A DNA stretch of 64,000 bases, taken from positions 10,434,564-10,498,563 of the forward strand of contig NC_037680.1 in the NCBI RefSeq assembly GCF_003255815.1, read 5' to 3'. This DNA comes from Theropithecus gelada (lineage: Eukaryota > Chordata > Mammalia > Primates > Cercopithecidae). The notes under the pieces are model-generated. The model saw nothing but the letters and a program-made list of their open reading frames with translations. It had not been told where the DNA came from and searched no databases. A program made the translations under genes and the position numbers. Each line of letters starts with the position of its first letter. Positions within the stretch are counted from its first letter, which is position 1. Shown one piece after another: positions 46,074-57,941 of the stretch.

Positions 46074-46640
46074 TTCTTCCTATCCATGAGCATGGTATGT
46101 TCTTCCATTTGTTTGTGTCCTCTTTTATTTCACTGAGCAGTGGTTTGTAGTTCTCCTTGAAGAGGTCCTTTACATCCCTTGTAAGTTGGATTCCTAGGTA
46201 TTTTATTCTCTTTGAAGCAATTGTGAATGGCAGTTCATTCATGATTTGGCTCTCTGTTTGTCTGTTACTGGTATATAAGAATGCTTGTGATTTTTGCACA
46301 TTAATTTTGTATCCTGAGACTTCGCTGAAGTTGCTTATCAGCTTAAGGAGATTTTGGGCTGAGACAATGGGGTTTTCTAAATATATAATCATGTCATCTG
46401 CAAAGAGGGACAATTTGACTTCTTCTTTTCCTAACTGAATACCCTTGATTTCTTTCTCTTGCCTGATTGCCCTGGCCAGAACTTCCAACACTATGTTGAA
46501 TAGGAGTGGTGAGAGAGGGCATCCCTGTCTTGTGCCAGTTTTCAAAGGGAATTTTTCCAGTTTTTGCCCATTCAGTATGATATCGGCTGTGGGTTTGTCA
46601 TAAATAGCTCTTATTATTTTGAGGTACGTTCCATCAATAT
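46074..46640 (-). pseudogene. L1 ORF2p reverse-transcriptase fragment (inverted part)
   Basis: Open minus-strand frame of about 190 codons covering the RT palm. It holds the catalytic F-A-D-D motif (followed by MIIYLEN) and the upstream GCPLSP motif. It cannot be expressed as ORF2p because it is inverted relative to the rest and lacks the endonuclease and N-terminal RT. Confidence 0.9.
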
Positions 46641-47176
46641 ATATCGTGAAAATGGCCATACTGCCCAAGGTTATTTATACATTCAATGCCATCCCCATCA
46701 AGCTACCAATGAGTTTCTTCACAGAATTGGAAAAAACTGCTTTAAAGTTCATATGGAACCAAAAAAGAGCCCGCATCTCCAAGACAATCCTAAGTCAAAA
46801 GAACAAAGCTGGAGGCATCACGCTACCTGACTTCAAACTATACTACAAGGCTACAGTAACCAAAACAGCATGGTACTGGTACCAAAACAGAGATATAGAC
46901 TAATGGAACAGAACAGAGTCCTCAGAAATAATACCACACATCTACAGCCATCTGATCTTTGACAAACCTCAGAGAAACAAGAAATGGGGAAAGCATTCCC
47001 TATTTAATAAATGGTGCTGGGAAAATTGGCTAGCCATAAGTAGAAAGCTGAAACTGGATCCTTTCCTTACTCCTTATACGAAAATTAATTCAAGATGGAT
47101 TAGAGACTTAAATGTTAGACCTAATACCATAAAAACCCTAGAGGAAAACCTAGGTAGTACCATTCAGGACATAGGC

Positions 47177-48037
47177 ATGGGCAAAGACTTCATGTCTAAA
47201 ACACCAAAAGCAACGGCAGCAAAAGCCAAAATTGACAAATGGGATCTCATTAAACTAAAGAGCTTCTGCACAGCCAAAGAAACTACCATCAGAGTGAACA
47301 GGCAACCTACAGAATGGGAGAAAATTTTTGCAATCTACTCATCTGACAAAGGGCTAATATCCAGAACCTACAAAGAACTCAAACAAATTTACAAGAAAAA
47401 AACAAACAACCCCATCAAAAAGTGGGCAAAGGATATGAACAGACATTTCTCAAAAGAAGACATTCATACAGCCAACAGACACATGAAAAAATGCTCATCA
47501 TCACTGGCCATCAGAGAAATGCAAATCAAAACCACAATGAGATACCATCTCACACCAGTTAGAATGGCGATCATTCAAAAGTCAGGAAACAACAGGTGCT
47601 GGAGAGGATGTGGAGAAATAGGAACACTTTTACACTGTTGGTGGGATTGTAAACTAGTTCAACCATTATGGAAAACAGTATGGCGATTCCTCAAGGATCT
47701 AGAACTAGGTGTACCACATGACCCAGCCATCCCATTACTGGGTATATACCCAAAGGATTATAAATCATGCTGCTATAAAGACACATGCACACGTATGTTT
47801 ATTGCAGCACTATTCACAATAGCAAAGACTTGGAATCAACCCAAATGTCCATCAGTGACAGATTGGATTAAGAAAATGTGGCACATATACACCATGGAAT
47901 ACTATGCAGCCATAAAAAAGGATGAGTTTGTGTCCTTTGTAGGGACATGGATGCAGCTGGAAACCATCATTCTTAGCAAACTATCACAAGAACAGAAAAC
48001 CAAACACCGCATGTTCTCACTCATAGGTGGGAACTGA
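47177..48037 (+). pseudogene. L1 ORF2p C-terminal fragment
   Basis: 286 open codons ending at the normal ORF2p C-terminus (QKTKHRMFSLIGGN) and including the cysteine-rich region (CWRGCGEIGTLLHCWWDC). The frame is broken upstream at about 46903, where a CAA codon has become TAA. The long open stretch shows the insertion is fairly young. It lacks RT and endonuclease domains, so it is not autonomous. Confidence 0.9.
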
Positions 48038-48298
48038 ACAATGAGATCACTTGCACTCGGGAAGGGGAACATCACACACCGGGGCCTATCATGGGGAGGG
48101 GGGAGGGGGGAGGGATTGCATTGGGAGTTATACCTGATGTAAATGACGAGTTGATGGGTGCTGACGAGTTGATGGGTGCAGCACACCAACATGGCACAAG
48201 TATACATACGTAACAAACCTGCACGTTATGCACATGTATCCTAGAACTTAAAGTATAATAATAATAAATAAATAAATAAATAAAAGAGAGACATGTGA

Positions 48299-48411
48299 GG
48301 GGAGTTCTTCTTAACCCCACTTCCTCCCTGGCTTAGGCAAGTTTGTGTGAGGTCATGATGCCTGGATCTCTGGCAGCCATTTTGCTATTACAAGGTGATA
48401 AGTTTAAGGAT
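48299..48411. other. Spacer between two L1 insertions
   Basis: 113 bp of pre-existing sequence separate the right duplication of one rearranged L1 from the left duplication of the next. Confidence 0.7.
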
Positions 48412-48423
48412 GAAAGTCAAGCT

Positions 48424-51400
48424 CCTTAGTTTAATTAGATCCCATTTGTCAATTTTGGCTTCTGTTGCAATTGCTTTTGGCATTTTCATCATGAAGTCTT
48501 TGCCCATGGCTATGTCCTGAGTGGTATTACCTAGGTTTTCTTTTAGGGTTTTTATGGTGTTGGGTTTTACATTTAAGCCTTTAATCCATCTTAAGTTAAT
48601 TTTTGTATAAGGTGTAAGAAAAGGGGTCCAGTTTCAGTTTTCTGCATATGGCTAGCCAGTTTTCCCAGCACCATATATTGAATAGGAGATCTTTCCCTAT
48701 TGCTTGTTTTTGTCCAGTTTGTCAAAAATCAGATGGTTGTAGATGTATGGTGTTATTTCTGAGGTTTCTGTTCTGTTCCATTGGTCTATATGTCTGTTTT
48801 GGTACCAGTACCATGCTGTTTTGGTTACTGTGGCTTTATAATATAGTTTGAAGTCAGGTAGCATGATGCCTCCAGCTTTGTTCTCTTTGCTGAGGATTGT
48901 CTGGGCTATATGGGCTCTGTTTTGCTCCCATATGAATTTTAAAGTAGTTTTTTTCTAATTCTGTGAAGACTGTCAATGGTAGTTTGATGGGAATAGTATT
49001 GAATCTATAAATTACTTTGGGAAGTGTGACCATTTTCACAATATTGAGTCTTCCTATCTATAAGGATGGAATGTTTCTCCATTTGTTTGTGTCCACTTTT
49101 ATTTCCTTAAACAGTTGTTTGTAGTTCTCCTTGAAGAGGTCCTTCACATCCCTTGTCACTGTATTCCTAGGTATTTTATTCTCTTTGTAGCAATTGTGAA
49201 TGGCAGTTCATTCATGATTTGGCTCTCTGCTTGTCTATTGTTGGTGTATAAGAATGCTTGTGAGTTTTGCACGTTGATTTTGTATCCTGAGACTTTGCTG
49301 AAGTTGCTTTTCAGCTTAAGGAATTTTTGAGTTGAGATGATGGGGTTTTCTGAATATAGAATCATGTCTTCTGCAAACAGAGACAATTTGACTTCCTCTC
49401 TTCCTATTTGAATACATTTTATTTCTTTCTCTTGCCTGATTGCCCTGGCCAGGACTTCTAATACTATGCCGAATAGGTATGGTGAGAGAGGACATTCTTG
49501 TGTTGTGTTGGTTTTCAAAGTGAATGCTTCTAGCTTTTGCCTATTCAATATGACATTGGCTATAGGTTTGTCATAAATAGCTCTTGCTGTTTTGAGGTAT
49601 GTTCCATCAATACCTAGTTTATTGTGAGTTTTTAACATTTAAGGATGTTGAATTTTATCAAAGGCCTTTTCTGCATCTATTGAGATAATCATGTGGTTTT
49701 TGTCTTTGGTTCTGTTTATGTGATGGATTACATTTATTGATTTGCATATGTTAAACTAGGCTTGCATCCCAGGGATGAAGCCGACTTGATTGTGGTGGAT
49801 AAGTTTTTTGATGTGTTGCTGGATTTGGTTTGCCAGTATTTTACTGAGGATTTTCACATCAAGGGACACAAGGGACAGCCAAAGTGCTTCATTAAACAGG
49901 TCCTATTCACTAAGACCCCCCAGTAGGAGTCGTCAGACACCCTATACAGGAGCAATCCTACTGGCATCAGGTTGGTGCCTGTCAAGGTCAGAGATCCCAG
50001 AAGAAGGAGAAGATACCCATCTTTGCTGTTCTTCAGCCTCCTTGAATGACATCTCCAAGTGCAGGAGTGAACCAGATGAATAGCGCCTGAGGTGAACCCC
50101 TAGCAAACCGCAGCAGCCTTGCAGAAGAGGGACCTGACCATTGAAAGAAAAACAAACAAACAAACAGAAAACAACAACAATTGCTTCAAGACCCATCGGT
50201 GTGCTGTATGTGGAAGACCCATCCCACATGCAAAGACACACATAGGCTCAAAATAAAGGGATGGAGAAAAATTTACCAAGCAAATGGAAAGCAACAAAAC
50301 AAAACAAAACAAAACAAAACCAGGGGTTGCAATCCTAGTCTCTGACAAAACAGACTTTAAACCAACAAAGATCCAAAAAGACAAAGAAGGGCATTACATA
50401 ATGGTAAAGGGATCGATTCAACAAGAAGAGGTTACTATCTTAAATATATATGCACCCAATACAGGAGTACCCAGATTAAAAAGACAAGTTTTTAGAGACC
50501 TACAAAGACCTCCCACACAATAATAGTGGGAGACTTTAATGCCCTGCTGTCAATATTAGACAGATCAATGAGACAGAAAATTAACAAACATTCAGGACTT
50601 GAAAACAGCTCTGGATCAAGTGGACCTAATAGACATCTACAGAACTCCCCACCCCAAATCAACAGAACATACATTCTTCTCAGCATCACATTGCACTTAT
50701 TCCAAAATTGACCACATAATTGGAAGTAAGCCACTCCTCAGCAAATGCAAAAGAACGGAAATCATAACAGTCTCTCAGATCACAGTGCAATCAAATTAGA
50801 ACTCAGGATTAAGAAACTCACTCAAAACCACACAACTACATGGAAATTGAACAGCCTGCTCCTGAATGACTCCTGGGTAAATAATGAAATTAAGACAGAA
50901 ATGAAGAATCTCTGCAGCCAAAAAACATATGAAAAAATGCTCAACATCACTCATCATTACAGAAATGCAAATCAAAATCACAATGAGATACCATCTCATG
51001 CCAGTCAGAATGACGATTATTAAAAAGTCAAGAAACAATAGATGCTGGTGAGGTTGTGGAGAAATAGGAATGCTTTTATACTGTAGATGGGAGTGAAAAT
51101 TAGTTCAACCATTTTGGAAGACAGTGTGGCAATTCCTCAAGGATCTAGAACCAGAAATACCATTTGACCCAGCCATCCCATTACTGGGTATATACCCTAA
51201 GGATTATAAATCATTCTACTAAAAAGACACATGCATACGTATGCTTATTGCAGCACTATTTACAATAGCAAAGACTTGGAACTAACCCAAATGCCCATCA
51301 ATGATAGACTGCATAATGCAAATGTGGTACATATACACCATGGAATACCATGTAGCCATGAAAAGGAATGAGATCGTGTCCTTTGCACAGACATGGATGA

Positions 51401-51730
51401 AGCTGGAAGCCATCATCCTCAGCAAACTAACACAGGAACAGAAAACCAAACACCGCATGTTCTCACTCATAAGTGGGAGTTGAACAATGAGAACATATGG
51501 ACACAGGGAGGGGAAGAAAACACACTGGGGCCTGTCTGGGGTCGGGGGAGAGGGGAGGGAGAGGATTAGGACAAATACCTAATGCACACAGGGCTTAAAA
51601 CCTAGATGATGGGTTGATGGGTGCAGCAAACCACCACGGCACATGTATACTTATGTAACAAACCTGCACGTTCTGCACATGTATCCTGGAACTTAAAGTA
51701 AAATTTAAAAAACAACCACACACAAAAAAA
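48424..51730 (+). mobile_element. Mosaic L1: inverted ORF2 middle, 5' UTR, endonuclease part, ORF2 C-terminus, 3' UTR
   Basis: Outer flanks carry 'gaaagtcaagct' (48412-48423 and 51731-51742). 48424-49860 is minus-strand ORF2 from RT to beyond RT. 49862-50160 on the plus strand resembles the distal part of an older L1P 5' UTR ('cttgcagaagagggacctga'). 50170-50910 is plus-strand ORF2 endonuclease domain. From about 50910 it jumps to ORF2 C-terminal sequence, then the 3' UTR ('acatgtatcctggaacttaa') and an A-rich tail. ORF1 and much of ORF2 are missing from the direct strand, and the inverted block comes from the missing ORF2 region. All frames have stops. The RT motif in the inverted block reads FAED rather than FADD. 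Confidence 0.75.
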
Positions 51731-51742
51731 GAAAGTCAAGCT

Positions 51743-52764
51743 TCTGAGTGGAAGATGGAAAGAACTTACGTCCTCAATACATACCTGGATAGTGGAGTCA
51801 AACTTGGGACTGTCCTTTACTCCCACCATGTCCAACTGCTGCCAGTGTTACCATGTGTCAGGAAGCAAACTTCACAGGCAGACTCTGAGGCAGGAACTGT
51901 CACTAGCTGTTTTCCAGGTAAGGAAGCTGGTGCCCAATTTGTTAAGTACCTTCCTTGAAGACACCTGGCTCGTATGTGAAGGAGTTGAGACTTGAACTTA
52001 GGCAGTTGGCAGGACGGAGCACAAAGCTGAGTATCGAAGGATATATGGATGGGGTTGGCATGAGGGGAGAATAGTGTCTATTGAAAAGGAGCCACGATTT
52101 CTTCCTCAGTAGCTGGTACTGGTTTTTCTAGCAACACCAGCCATTCTCCCCACCCACACTCCTGCTCAAAGGCTCAGCTTCACTTCCAGCCCCTATGGGT
52201 GGACCCAGGGAGTCATATGTGAATCTGGCAGTCTCACCCCTACTCACAGTTGATTGGACTAAGGTCAAGTATTTAACACAAAGGGAGTGAATCAGAACTC
52301 TCTCCTAGGACTGTGGACTAAAGATGTTGAGTAAAGGATTCAGTTGTTATGAGGCCACGCTGCAAGGTCAGTGTCAAGGTTGGAATCAGCACTTGAGGTT
52401 TTGGTAGAGAAGCATCCTTAGCTAAAGCTTGTACTTTTTCTTAAATTTGTCCTTATCAACTTTTAAGATAGATGCTCAGGGATCCCAGGGTCAGATGAAA
52501 GTGGGACAAACCTATTGCTGCCATGCCAGGATCTCCAGGTGAACCTTGAGAAGCTGGAAGTCAGACAGTCATAGCTCAGCAAAGGAAAAGAGGAGTCCAC
52601 AGAGTCCAGCGGTGATGCCCATATAGCTGAAAGGGGTACAGAAAGGTGGGGGCAGTGTCCAGATGACTGTCCGTCACCATCCTGGTCAGCCCCCAGGGTG
52701 TACAGGTGCACAGTTAGGAAGTCCTGTGCTCACTCTGTGTGGGGAAGTCAAGGTTTTGTTTTCC
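51743..52764. other. No gene seen
   Basis: About 1 kb of apparently unique sequence. Confidence 0.45.
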
Positions 52765-53052
52765 GTTTTTTTTGAAACGGTGTCTCACTCTGTCACCCAA
52801 GCTGGAGTGCAGTGGTGTGATCTTGGCTTACTAAAACCTCCACCTCCCAGGCTCACGCGATCCTCCCACCTCAGCCTCCCAAGCAGCTGGGACTACACAG
52901 GCACATGCTGCCACACCTGGCTAATTTTTGTATTTTTTGTTGAGGTTTTGCCATGTTGCCCAGGCTAGTCTCGAACTCTTGAGCTCAAGCAATCCACCCG
53001 CCTTGGCCTCCCAAAGTACTGGGTTTACAGGGTTGAGCCACTGCACCAGGCC
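52765..53052 (-). mobile_element. AluJ
   Basis: 'gaaacggtgtctcactctgt' start, 'ggtgtgatcttggcttacta', right monomer with 'ctcttgagctcaagcaatcc', and an end at 'cactgcaccaggcc'. Flanks 'gtcaaggtt' and 'gccaaggtt' are a possible duplication. Confidence 0.88.
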
Positions 53053-55528
53053 TGGGAGCCAAGGTTCTATATACAGATTTTTGATACAGAATTCTTATAG
53101 CTAACAAAATATTACCAACACCATATTAGGGGAAAACAGAATGTTCCCTTCTAAATAATTTACAAAGTGGTTTGGTGAGGGTGGGGGGTTCAAGGTGACC
53201 TGGCCAGAAAATTGGGCTTTTTCTAGTTTTACACATCACAAGGCACAGCTACAGGGAAGTCAAAGTTAGTGAGAAGCAGAACCTGGGACTGTTTCGGGGG
53301 CCCTTTCCAGATTGGACAACAGCGAACTGACCTTTCTTTCCTGATAGTCACAGACCTCAGGCCTGCTTACAGAGTCTGTGCACAAATTGTCTTTGTGCTC
53401 TATAGTTTACTTTTTCACTTAAAGAGCCAATTTTCACCCCACTTTCATGCTAAAACTTCCCCTCAAAGTGAACATGAATGTACATTGCATATGTGTTTAC
53501 TCACTGCACTCACGCCTGACTTCCCTCATGAATATTCATACATTTCCTCCAAACCTGCTGAATATGTATGTAAGGCTAACCTTGCGAGGCATGAGTATAC
53601 CAGCTTTCCTTTCGCTTCCGTGGAGCACGTAGTTTCCGTTTTCCTTGGAGGTGGCGTTCCCCAATCTGCAGATGACTTCTCCCTCTGAAAATAGTTTTCT
53701 CCTTTCCTTCCTCCATGGGGCTTTTTTGTTTACAATCCTCATCCTCTGCCACATGTCTTCTGCTGGGTTCTCCAAAAGTAGACCTGGAATTGGGGGCTCA
53801 TGTGTAAATTGTCTGTTAAGGAAGTGTTTCCCGGAGGGAGTGGAGAGGACGAAGAAACCAGGCAGGGCTGTGATTTCAAGTGAAGTCCCCTCCTCAGCCT
53901 GATGCCATGGGGCGCTCTGGAGTGGGACTCACCCCACAGTTTATCCCCTCTCAAGGCACAGGAGTGGCGCTTTCACACTCCCATCGCCTTAGTAGTTAGT
54001 GCACGGGCAATCACTGAAGAAGGGAACACGTGCTGGCCATGAGGAGCGAAGCATGGAGAAGCTGTGAGACACTGCTGAAGGGATTTTGTAGGCACGTAGG
54101 TGGAGGTCAACCAGCAGACAGGTGAGCCGGGATCGGAGCTACCCAGCCAACCTGCAGCTGTGTGAGAAGCGAAGGTTTTTTGGTCTGTGCTAGTGAGATT
54201 TTGTTCTTGTCTGTCACGCAGCATTCTTGAAGCAGCAGCTGACAGTAAGTTATTGGGATTTTCTGGCTCCTTATGGTTTTCCAGTGCTTTGAAATGCAGC
54301 TGGACATTCTGCTCCTGGGTTCTGTGGCATACAAAGGATCCTAATTTAAAAAAACAAAACAAACATTTCCACTTCAGCTAGTTTAAGCGGTTTCCCTTTC
54401 CTTGCAAGGAAAAGATTTCCCACCTATCAGCTGTGCAGCTGCAGTCGTTCAGGTTAAGATACGATTTAACGTACTCTGTGGTTTCTTGTTGGCTTAGAAT
54501 ATTTCTAGACAGTTTTTGAAAGAATATCCCTTGAGCTTACCCAGCCAAAGGTACACTCACCTCCTTTGAACCTTCATCCAGGATGTCAGCTTTACCTGTG
54601 GGTCCTGGCAATTAAGTAACCTTTTATGAGAGTCCTGTAGGGGCCCGGAGGAGCTGGGCTCTGTGTATTGATGAAAGGAACCCGGTGCTCCCTCTTCTCA
54701 GAAGCCTGAATGGCAGAAGTGTTCCCAGCCTTGAGCTAAAGCAGGGATAAATCATTCACTGTGGATTCTTTAATATAAAAGCCAATATGGGCTTCCTGGT
54801 AGAATGTGGCGGAAACAGAGCTGTCTGCCTCTAAAGGGCACCTCTCTGTGTCTTCATTCCCAAAAGAGGTGCATACTTAGAAATCCTGCAATTCTTCTTT
54901 AAAACGTCTCTAAAGTTTTTCCTTAAGATCGTCACTAGTGGCTTCAATTGTAGCCTAACTGTATTTTCATGATTGCTGACACCTCATACTACCAGAATCA
55001 AGGTATAATTTCCCCTAAGGTATTAGTGAGGAGAAAAGAAATGGCCACTTTGACTTCCTCGAAGCATCCCTATTCTTTTTCTCTGGCTCGTTGCTGTTTT
55101 CGTTTTAATTTTTAAGAAACCTCCAGGCTTTTCTGGTAATTGCAAAGCAGGGAATTAAGTTGGTTTTAGGCTTTATTAGGCTGCTGATGGGTTACAAATG
55201 TTTTGGACAATTGTTTAAATTGTAAATTCATGATCTTATTTCTTTTTCCTCTCTGTTTAATTTCTTTTTCTCTTTCTTCCTTGGTTATGAAAGTGGGACA
55301 GTTCTTTGAACCCCCTTGCAGGACGTGTGGCTTATCTGTCTGGCCTCCATGCGCACTCAGACTCCCTTATGGGAGGGAGAGCATGCAGATGGACAGGTGC
55401 AGGAGCCTGGATGAGTGTCCCTGGGCTCTGGCCCCACAGCAGCATCCAGGGGTGGGTACCCACAGCTCCTGAAGCCCAAGTGGACGTGTGTTACAGCACG
55501 CTCTCTTAGCTTTGTCATCCATGGACAG
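53053..55528. other. Repeat-poor; possible old LTR at 53320-53700
   Basis: 53320-53700 has features I associate with an ERV1-type LTR ('cttcccctcaaagtgaacat' and 'tcatgaatattcatacattt'), but the family is uncertain. The overlapping 139-codon frame there is therefore discounted. The rest, including 54000-55500, shows no recognised repeat or exon. Confidence 0.35.
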
Positions 55529-56046
55529 TGTTAACCAAGTTCAGTACCCTCTTGGTACCTGGGTTGTGGTCCAGAATCCAGGAAGAATCAGGTCACACAC
55601 AAACTTGAAGGATGAATGCAGGGGTTTTATTGAGTGGTGGAGGTGGCTCTCAGCAGGATGGATGGGGTGCTGGAAGGGAGACGGAGTGGGAAGATGATCT
55701 TCCTCTGGAGTTTGGCTGTCCAGCGACCGATCTCCTCTCTGACTGTCCCCAGTCGAACTGCTCTCAGTGTTTAGATATTCCTTCTCTTCTCTCTGCTGCA
55801 CCGTTCTGCCATTCATCTGTTTTTCTGTTCATCTCCTCGTCTGCTCATCTGCTCATGGAGCCTGAGGTTTGGGGGTTTATGTGGGTACAGGGTAGGGGGT
55901 GTGGCAGGCCAAAAGGCAACTTTTGGGTGCAAAAACAGGAATACCTGTTCTCATTTTGGGTCGTGGGTTTCCAAGTTTGAGGGTGGGATCTTTGCCAGGG
56001 AACCACCCTCTTCTACGCTGTATTTTCCTGTCTCCTGTCCATATCA
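55529..56046 (-). mobile_element. ERV1-type LTR (LTR A)
   Basis: 518 bp, TG at 55529 and CA at 56046 on the plus strand. On the minus strand it has a TATA-like 'acataaaccccc' and an AATAAA signal (TTTATT at 55626-55631), then an R-U5-like tail ending 'ttggttaaca'. It joins ERV internal sequence on its right. The flanking 4 bp do not match ('acag' and 'gtta'). Confidence 0.65.
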
Positions 56047-56105
56047 GTTAGAGTATACGATATTTGGTCAGCAAAATTGACTAGACCATGAGTTTGAGAG
56101 GTAGC

Positions 56106-56417
56106 TCAACCAAGGTATTGTCTCTTTATTATAATTGCCAGTTTTTCATCTAATCCTTTTATAAATTTTGAGTTAAGGAGAATATCATTTTGATGATTAG
56201 AATAACTTTCTTCTGATGGGTCTGAATATTGTTGAAATACTTTTTCAAATCTCTCATAGTATGACATTATAGGCCTATCAAAATGTTGTTGGCATTGTTT
56301 TATTTTACTCCAATCAACTACTGTTTTGAAAACTGAGGGGATAGTATCTAGTAAAGACTTGGCAATACTGCAGGCCCATTCATGATCTGCTTCAGAAAAT
56401 GTATGCAAGTTTTTCAC
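56106..56417 (-). pseudogene. ERV gag capsid-region remnant
   Basis: A 103-codon minus frame with the spacing and composition of a class I retroviral capsid C-terminal half: aromatic and charged residues around a YYERF motif and a KFIKGL segment. It is only a fragment, with no start in context and no matching nucleocapsid or protease downstream before LTR A, so it is non-functional. The precise ERV family is not determined. Confidence 0.65.
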
Positions 56418-56588
56418 AATTTATTCCTGCAGTTTACCTTTGCTACCCAGTCTTGGCTTTTCTTTCTGATATTAACATGTGAACCAATTGGTGTATGTCA
56501 GAAAATCCAGCCAGAGTCGTAAGTTCAAATATTTATTTCAAATTCTTTAGCAAATTCAGTGGAGTTCTGAAGAGGATACAGGAATTCT

Positions 56589-56867
56589 TTAGGCCTTTAA
56601 GTTCCACTTTGGACCATAATCAGTAACAAAGGCAGGTTCTCCTCTATCAGACACAAAGTATTTCCAGAATGGTGCCGGAACAGCAGAAGGTAGAGGAGGA
56701 AAGAGAGGTAAGTTCGGACACGGAAGTTCTGGCAAAAGAAAAGAAGATGAAGAAGGGGGAAAACCTTTGGCAGTCTTTTTCAATTTAGAAAGTGTTTTAG
56801 ACAATCTTTTGTTTTCCACTTGCAAAGAAATGACTATTAGAACCTCTCTAGAAACTTCTAACACCAC
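56589..56867 (-). pseudogene. ERV gag matrix/p12-region remnant
   Basis: A 92-codon minus frame with a proline-rich block (PLFPPLP) typical of the region between matrix and capsid in class I retroviral gag. Same strand and order as the capsid remnant 170 bp further along, but in a different or interrupted frame. Broken upstream by stops. Confidence 0.5.
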
Positions 56868-57941
56868 TGAAAATAGGTACCATCCATAGTTATTTTGTTT
56901 TATTTTAGAGCTGGCTTTTTCTAATTGACTGTACTGATAAACTAGGCTAGGTATTTCAAAGGTACTCCATGTGGACCATTGTAATTTGGGGGTCTCTGGG
57001 AGTTATGTGAGACCATTTTTCTAAATATTTGCATGAAGCAATGCTGTAAGTATTACACAGAAGTCCAGTTGGTGTTTCTAAAGGTGATTCTCTCAGTAAG
57101 GAGGAAGAGTCAGTTTTAGAAGTATACTTGCCCACAATTTAGATCTTCCTTTTGCATGAGCAAAAATATCTAATGGGATTTTGTTTTGGATGGAGTGTGC
57201 AGCTTATACGAATAGCTCCTCAAGGTGTCAACCTTGAGTGGATTCTTACCTTTTATGTGTCTTGGTGGTTCCAAGAAACTTGGTGCTTAAGGCATTAGAT
57301 GACTAGCCTTTATGTGTTTCCACTGGGTTAAGCAAGGCTCCCTACATGTTCTTCTTAAAAGACTTCCGTGAGACGGTTCACATTGTAAGTGATTATCTCC
57401 AACATTCCTACAAGACCTTAGCCACCTAAGGGGCCTTTTGTTTAGGTGGAACAGCATCTTATTTTGTCCTCTTCTTATTTTGGTCACTCAAGAAGAAAGT
57501 ATAGATTTATCAATTGAGCCAAGTTTCAGAATCTGGCCAGCTTTTAAAATTACACTTTTTATTCATTTTTATTTTTTTTGCTTAAGCCACAAAGATCCAC
57601 TTCCTCTTTGCAGAGAGAACTCTTTCCCCCCGACTAAAATTTTGAATGAGAGAAAAAGTTGAAAATCAAAATCTCTAATGAATAATTCCAAAACAACCCC
57701 TTAACCTCAGAGAAAAGTAAAACTCACAAATTCATGATTAGCAGAATCTCTAGAGAATAACAAATGAAAACTCCTGCCTTGAGGTAGGGCTTCAATTCCA
57801 ACTCTGTTGAGTTAGGAATGTGTGTAGCTCAAATATTCTGCATCTGCAACGGAGCCTGGGATGATTTGGACTGAGAGGGGCCTTACCAGAGATCTCCATT
57901 GACTCTTGTGAAATTGGGTGAATGAAAATCATTTGTGTTGG

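Larger units (their letters stand above)
46074..48279 (+). mobile_element. L1P element with 5' inversion (twin priming)
   Basis: One insertion between perfect 19-bp duplications 'ataaaagagagacatgtga' (46055-46073 and 48280-48298). 46074-46640 is L1 ORF2 reverse-transcriptase sequence on the minus strand. 46641-48037 is the next part of ORF2 on the plus strand, followed by the 3' UTR with G-rich tract (48092-48113) and an (AAAT)n tail. The inverted and direct parts abut in L1 coordinates with little or no loss. The 3' UTR has an 18-bp tandem repeat ('gacgagttgatgggtgct', 48145-48180). Confidence 0.93.
56047..57941 (-). mobile_element. Decayed ERV internal region (leader and gag only)
   Basis: Lies between LTR A and LTR B, antisense. 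The right part (56900-57941) is leader and N-terminal gag with many stops. The left part keeps two gag frames. No pol or env homology is seen, so most of the provirus is deleted. Confidence 0.65.

Noticed and set aside
48145..48180. Short direct repeats considered as a CRISPR-like or regulatory array
   Set aside because: Only two 18-bp units without spacers, inside an L1 3' UTR in a primate genome.
50297..50321. (AAAAC)n tract considered as a retroelement tail marking a separate insertion boundary
   Set aside because: It lies within continuous L1 ORF2 endonuclease-region sequence, so it is a local expansion inside the mosaic L1.
53269..53688. 139-codon plus frame
   Set aside because: It overlaps sequence that looks like an LTR and has no recognisable domain.
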